Of a DNA stretch of 64,000 bases, positions 60,355-64,000 are shown piece after piece. Source of the DNA: Candidatus Promineifilum breve (GTDB lineage Bacteria; Chloroflexota; Anaerolineae; Promineifilales; Promineifilaceae); NCBI RefSeq assembly GCF_900066015.1, contig NZ_LN890656.1, positions 806,001 to 870,000 of the forward strand, given 5' to 3'. Position 1 is the stretch's first letter; each line of letters opens with the position of its first letter. The notes below the pieces were generated by a model. That model was given only the letters and a program-made list of their open reading frames with translations, was not told the DNA's origin and did not search any database. A program made the position numbers and the translations under genes.

Positions 60355-63231
60355 TTACGGCCCCAGCACAATATGCAACCCATGCACCCGGCCCGTATAC
60401 CCCCAATCCGTGCCCTCCCAGAACTTCGTCACCGTGTTATTGGAATGGATAACCACGATATCGTTATTATCGCCCATCACCCCACCCACGGTGTACCTGT
60501 CCCAGAACGACACATACTTGTCCAGCCCCGGATCCATGAACAGGCTGATGATATTCTCCTTCTTCAGCCCATCGATCAGCAGGCTGTCGAAGTACACCGC
60601 CCACGTCCCGATCGTATCCCAGCCGTACTGCGTGGCGTGGAACACCATCAGGTCGCTCTTCTTGCCCTTCACCGGCGGCCCCGGGTTCTGCGGCATACTT
60701 GACGACGACTTGGTGCTGATCAGCAGGTCGCCGTTGGGCAACACTTCCAGCGCGTCGATAATCTCCGCCCCGGCCGCCAGCCCCACGTCGGAGCCGTCGA
60801 ACACCATCGTAAACGTTCCCGCCGTGTCCACACCCGTCTGCGTGGCGCAGAACTTCACCACGTCCTGCGGCTTCACCAACCCCACCCCCGGCACGTTCTG
60901 ATTGCCGTTGAAGGTCATCAACATGCAACTGTCGGGCGTAAAGGTGAAGTCAGTCAGATTCTTGGTGATGCCCACGTCGGTGCCGTCGAAGTACATCGCC
61001 CAGTCGCTGGTGCCCAGCGTGTTGACCACGATGTCCTCATCGTTATAGGGCACGCCGCCGACCACGCCGTTGTTGTGATTGGGCGCAATGTAGAGCAGCC
61101 CGTTGCCCGGCAGGTCGAGCAGATTGTTGAAGGTACACACCCAGGCGTCGCCGTCGGCCACCGGAATGGCGTTGACCGGCGCGTTGGCCGCCCCATTGAC
61201 GCAGCCGCTGCTCTGCAACGTCCAGTAGGCGGGCAAATTGATCTCGGCCACGCTATAGACCCCGGCGCTCAGCGGCCCGCTGTTGGCGCTGCCGCCGTCG
61301 CTCAGCGTGAAGTTGCTCGCGCTCCACGACGGGTCAAAGGTGAACTGCGTCGGGTTGCCGTCGGGCGTCGTCTCCTTCTTGACCGTGATCGTGCCCTTCT
61401 TCGTATTATTGAAGGTGCACACCCAGGCGTCGCCGTCCTCCACCGTGATGCTGTTGACCGGGGCATTCTCCACGCCGTTGACGCAGCCGCTGCTCGCCAG
61501 CGTCCAGCCCGCCGGCGGGTTCAGCTCGGCCACTGCATAGCTGCCGGCCGTCAGCGTGCCGCTGGCGTGGCTCTCGCCGTCCTTCAGCGTGAAATTGAGC
61601 GCGCTCCACGACGGGTCAAACAGAAATTCGGTCGTGTCGCCGTTGGGCGAGGTCTCTTTCCGCACCGTGATCGTGCCGCCCGAACCGGGCACGGCGCAAT
61701 TGCCGTCCAGATTGTCGGTCACCAGCCACGGGTTGAAATCGACGAAATTGGTGATGGCCGACCCGCTGCCCGGCCCCGCGCCCGCCGGCCCGCTGGCATT
61801 GCCCCACCAGTTGCATTTGGCGTCGCTATTGGTCGGGCTGCCGCCGCGGAAACCATAGGCCGTGTTGCCGCTCAGATCGTTGCGGTTGACCTTCACGCTG
61901 GCCCCGGCCGGCAATTGGCCGTAGATGTCGGTCACGTCATTGAACACGGCCGCCCCGGTGTGCAAACCGGCCAACCCGTTGTGATGGGCGTTGATGACCG
62001 CCGTGGCCTCGATGCCCCCATAGACGCTGTCCTGGCTGAAGACCATCAGGCCGGTCAGGGTCGCGTTGGCCCCCGCGCTGCTGTCCACGGTGTTGCCGGT
62101 CAGGGTGATGGCGTCCACCCCGCCGCGCAGGTGCAGGCCATAGTTCGCTTGCGCCGCCGCCGGGTTGCCGCTGAAGGTGATCACGTTATTGATGATCGTC
62201 ACCGCCGCGTGGGCCAGGCCGTTCTTCTGGGCCACGTCGATCACCCCGCGGTCGGCCGCCAGCGCCGCCGTGTCCTGATCGAACGTATTGTTATTGACCG
62301 TGACCGCCCCACCCAGCCCGTTCTCGTCGCCGCTCAACAACTGCACCGAAGGCTGCTTGTTGTCGGTGAAGGTGTTATTCTGGATGAGGATGTTGCCCGC
62401 CGCCGCGCCCGGCGAGAGGTAATAATCCAGCAGCCGGAAGCCGTGGCCGTTGCCGCTAAACGTCGACTCCTCGATCACCACATCGACCGCCTCCTCGACG
62501 TGGATGCCGCTGAAACCGTTGTTGCTGAAGGTGCTATCGACCACGTGGAGGTTCTTCACGTAACCGTTGTTGCCGTCGTTGGCCTGATAGAAGCCCACGC
62601 CATGCGAGGTGTTGGTGTGGTTCTGGAAGGTCGTGTTGTCGATGGTCAGGCCATCGACCACCGAGGACGACGACATCCGCAGCCCGCTCTCATTGTTGTC
62701 GAACAGGCTGTCGATCACCTGCAAATTGGTGATCGTCGTGACCGAAATCTCGATCCCCCGCTGCGGGTTGTTCTTCACGTGCACCGTGTCGAAGACGATG
62801 TTGGCCAGCGGCACGCCGATACTCAGGATGCGCACGCCATGCGTCCCGCCGGTCTGCACCGTCAGGTCTTGCACCGTCACGTTCGAGGCGGTGATCTCCA
62901 AAAAGGTCACCGGGTCGATGATCGTCGTCGCCGGGCCGGCCCCGCTCAGCGTCAGCGCCTTGCCGATGACCACGTTCTCCGGGTAGGCCCCCGCGGCCAC
63001 GTTGACCGTGCCGCCGGCCGTCACCTGAGTGACCGCCGCCTGAATCGTCTTCTTGGCCGTGGCCGGCGTGTCGCCATCGTTGGCGTCGTTGCCGGTAGCC
63101 CCGTTGACATAACACAAATTGGTGCAGGCCGCGGCCGAAACCGAACCGGTTCCCAGCGCCGCCAGCCACACCATTGCCATGACCAGGGCCGCCACCAGAG
63201 CGCCCCGCCCCCGCCACATCGAACTTGACAT
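60355..63231 (-). CDS. Large secreted beta-helix protein with SpaA-like and FDGSDV modules
   Basis: 958 residues. Signal peptide (GALVAALVMAMVWLAALGTGSVSA). Residues ~35-510: right-handed beta-helix (ITNLQVIDSLFDNNESGLRMSSSSVVDGLTIDNTTF). Two tandem SpaA/prealbumin-like domains at ~515-690 (GTITVRKETSPNGDTTEFLFDPSWS; GTITVKKETTPDGNPTQFTFDPSWS). Three FDGSDVG modules at ~700-958 (WAMYFDGTDVGITKNLTDF; FTMVFDGSDVGLAAGAEIIDALEVLPNGDLLIST), ending TGRVHGLHIVLGP. The C-terminal ~250 residues closely parallel the protein at 51627-54023. TAGGAG precedes the ATG. Confidence 0.9.
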   Translation of the reverse strand: MSSSMWRGRGALVAALVMAMVWLAALGTGSVSAAACTNLCYVNGATGNDANDGDTPATAKKTIQAAVTQVTAGGTVNVAAGAYPENVVIGKALTLSGAGPATTIIDPVTFLEITASNVTVQDLTVQTGGTHGVRILSIGVPLANIVFDTVHVKNNPQRGIEISVTTITNLQVIDSLFDNNESGLRMSSSSVVDGLTIDNTTFQNHTNTSHGVGFYQANDGNNGYVKNLHVVDSTFSNNGFSGIHVEEAVDVVIEESTFSGNGHGFRLLDYYLSPGAAAGNILIQNNTFTDNKQPSVQLLSGDENGLGGAVTVNNNTFDQDTAALAADRGVIDVAQKNGLAHAAVTIINNVITFSGNPAAAQANYGLHLRGGVDAITLTGNTVDSSAGANATLTGLMVFSQDSVYGGIEATAVINAHHNGLAGLHTGAAVFNDVTDIYGQLPAGASVKVNRNDLSGNTAYGFRGGSPTNSDAKCNWWGNASGPAGAGPGSGSAITNFVDFNPWLVTDNLDGNCAVPGSGGTITVRKETSPNGDTTEFLFDPSWSALNFTLKDGESHASGTLTAGSYAVAELNPPAGWTLASSGCVNGVENAPVNSITVEDGDAWVCTFNNTKKGTITVKKETTPDGNPTQFTFDPSWSASNFTLSDGGSANSGPLSAGVYSVAEINLPAYWTLQSSGCVNGAANAPVNAIPVADGDAWVCTFNNLLDLPGNGLLYIAPNHNNGVVGGVPYNDEDIVVNTLGTSDWAMYFDGTDVGITKNLTDFTFTPDSCMLMTFNGNQNVPGVGLVKPQDVVKFCATQTGVDTAGTFTMVFDGSDVGLAAGAEIIDALEVLPNGDLLISTKSSSSMPQNPGPPVKGKKSDLMVFHATQYGWDTIGTWAVYFDSLLIDGLKKENIISLFMDPGLDKYVSFWDRYTVGGVMGDNNDIVVIHSNNTVTKFWEGTDWGYTGRVHGLHIVLGP

Positions 63232-63629
63232 AACATTACTCCTATATTCCCAACTTACTGTACAGTTCCATTGTCGATCTTGCTGATGAATGACTTAACC
63301 ACGGATCAACACGGAATCGACGGATGACCACGGCCCGAGAGAACTCAAGCCGTTGTGATCCGTTTTATCCGCGTCCTATCCGTGACTAATTTCTTAATCC
63401 CATCCCCATTCCCCATCAAAGCACTCAAATCCCTACGACAAACACCCCCGTTCGTCGTCAGGCGATTAAACGCCGTTCCGCGATGCAACCACGATAGCAC
63501 TTAGAACTAACAATTCTGCTTAAGGTGACAAATTGGTGGCGGGCGGCGGGTGGCGGGGGTAGTCCGGTAATCCGCCCCGTGGTATACTGAAGCTAACCTT
63601 GCCCACGAGGTGGGCCCACGAGGTGGGTT
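63232..63629. other. Divergent intergenic region
   Basis: 398 bases. An ACGGATC-family hairpin (63296-63392), a partial 74-bp-array unit (GTTCGTCGTCAGGCGATTAAACGCC, 63450-63475), a TGGCGGG scrap (63538-63558), the TATACT box at 63583-63588 and a 15-base direct duplication GCCCACGAGGTGGGC just before the antitoxin start. Confidence 0.65.
63583..63588 (+). promoter_or_regulatory. -10 box of the toxin-antitoxin operon
   Basis: TATACT 42 bases before the antitoxin ATG. The tandem GCCCACGAGGTGGG copies at ~63600-63627 could be an operator for autoregulation. Confidence 0.5.
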
Positions 63630-63830
63630 ATGTTGCGCGAACTGGCATTGGACGATCAACTCATTCGCGAGGCTAAAACTGTCGGCCGTCATCGGACGGA
63701 TGTCGATGCGGTCACGGCCGCGCTGCGCGAGTATATAATCCGCCGCCGCCAGCAGGCGATCATCGCCCTCTTTGGCGCAATCGACTACGACCCCGATTAT
63801 GATTATAAGGCCCAGCGATTGCGACAGTGA
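63630..63830 (+). CDS. VapB-type antitoxin
   Basis: 66 residues: RELALDDQLIREAKTVGRHRTDVDAVTAALREYIIRRRQQAIIALFGAIDYDPDYDYKAQRLR. N-terminal DNA-binding ribbon-helix-helix-type fold (D.QLI.EA...G...T...AV..AL.EYI.RR) and an acidic/aromatic C-terminal tail that would wrap a PIN toxin. GAGGTG site upstream. Stop overlaps the toxin start by 4 bases (GTGA). Confidence 0.88.
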   Translation: MLRELALDDQLIREAKTVGRHRTDVDAVTAALREYIIRRRQQAIIALFGAIDYDPDYDYKAQRLRQ

Positions 63831-64000
63831 ACGTACTCGTTGATACATCTGTCTGGTCGCTCGCGCTCCGGCGATCGGCCTTGCTATCGACTCGACCGTC
63901 GAGCAACTCCGATTGCTCATCGATGATATGCGCGCCCACATCATTGGGCCGATTCGACAGGAAATCCTCTCCGGCATCCGTGAACCAGCCCAATATGAGA
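63827..64000 (+). pseudogene. VapC-type PIN toxin, frameshifted and cut by the window end
   Basis: GTG start inside the antitoxin stop. The first frame gives MNVLVDTSVWSLALRRSAL with the PIN catalytic Asp (LVDTSVWS). After about codon 19 the conserved toxin sequence continues in another frame (AIDSTVEQLRLLIDDMRAHIIGPIRQEILSGIREPAQYE, from ~63880). The frame change, with apparent loss of roughly ten residues, would inactivate the toxin unless it is a sequencing error. The 3' end lies beyond 64000. Confidence 0.75.

Noticed and set aside
61075-63228. 717-codon plus-strand open frame
   Set aside because: Antisense shadow of the secreted beta-helix protein at 60355-63231; Arg/Val-rich with no recognisable motif.

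Overview
The window is GC-rich bacterial chromosome, most likely from Chloroflexota (Anaerolineae-like). The pointers are an EF-Tu of the type I recall from that phylum (RGITIAI.HVEYQ around the switch region), many secreted beta-helix, NHL, CHRD and PA14 proteins with Thr/Pro-rich linkers, a contractile-injection cluster next to a SARP-type regulator, and very heavy loading with intergenic palindromic repeats. No species can be named from sequence alone.

Layout. 1-5.3 kb: the end of a contractile-tail (eCIS or tail-like) operon on the minus strand (SARP regulator, small protein, DUF4255 protein, Ig-like protein, coiled-coil protein, tail sheath). 6-18.8 kb: a nitroreductase and a block of exported proteins (lipoprotein, subtilisin, sugar dehydrogenase-like propeller, CSLREA/beta-helix protein, ScyD-like propeller with five CHRD domains, TPR protein). 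18.8-20.5 kb: a strikingly AT-rich pair, an EAD7/coiled-coil protein and a membrane-anchored Ser/Thr kinase, which looks like a transferred conflict (defence) module. 21-27.8 kb: translation core: tRNA-Thr, tRNA-Tyr, tRNA-Thr, tuf, rpmG, tRNA-Trp, secE, nusG, rplK, rplA, L10 leader, rplJ, rplL, then maf. 28-29.4 kb: ECF sigma and anti-sigma pair. 29.5-38.7 kb: a compact phage structural block on the minus strand (portal, protease, capsid, adaptor, fibre-like and small proteins) with no terminase in view. 39.2-44.2 kb: a type III restriction-modification system (mod, res) preceded by a 39-bp tandem palindrome array. 44.3-51.3 kb: ABC exporter, secreted propeller and PA14 proteins, small genes including a DUF559 nuclease-like protein and an antitoxin-like protein. 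51.4-63.2 kb: four very large secreted proteins built from shared modules. 63.6-64 kb: a VapBC-type toxin-antitoxin pair whose toxin is frameshifted.

The most unusual signal is not a gene. At least eight sequence-unrelated families of hairpins, each with arms made of degenerate short (mostly 7-bp) tandem repeats, sit at almost every gene end. In six genes the TAG stop codon is itself the first heptad of an arm; one convergent gene pair shares a hairpin whose two outer heptads are the two stop codons. Copies are also embedded in frame inside the type III Res helicase, Mod, the phage portal and the capsid protein, and form C-terminal tails (for example ...MTNDE) of several proteins. This looks like a palindromic element system that colonises stop codons and sometimes coding sequence. 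The second strongest candidate is the AT-rich EAD7-kinase pair.
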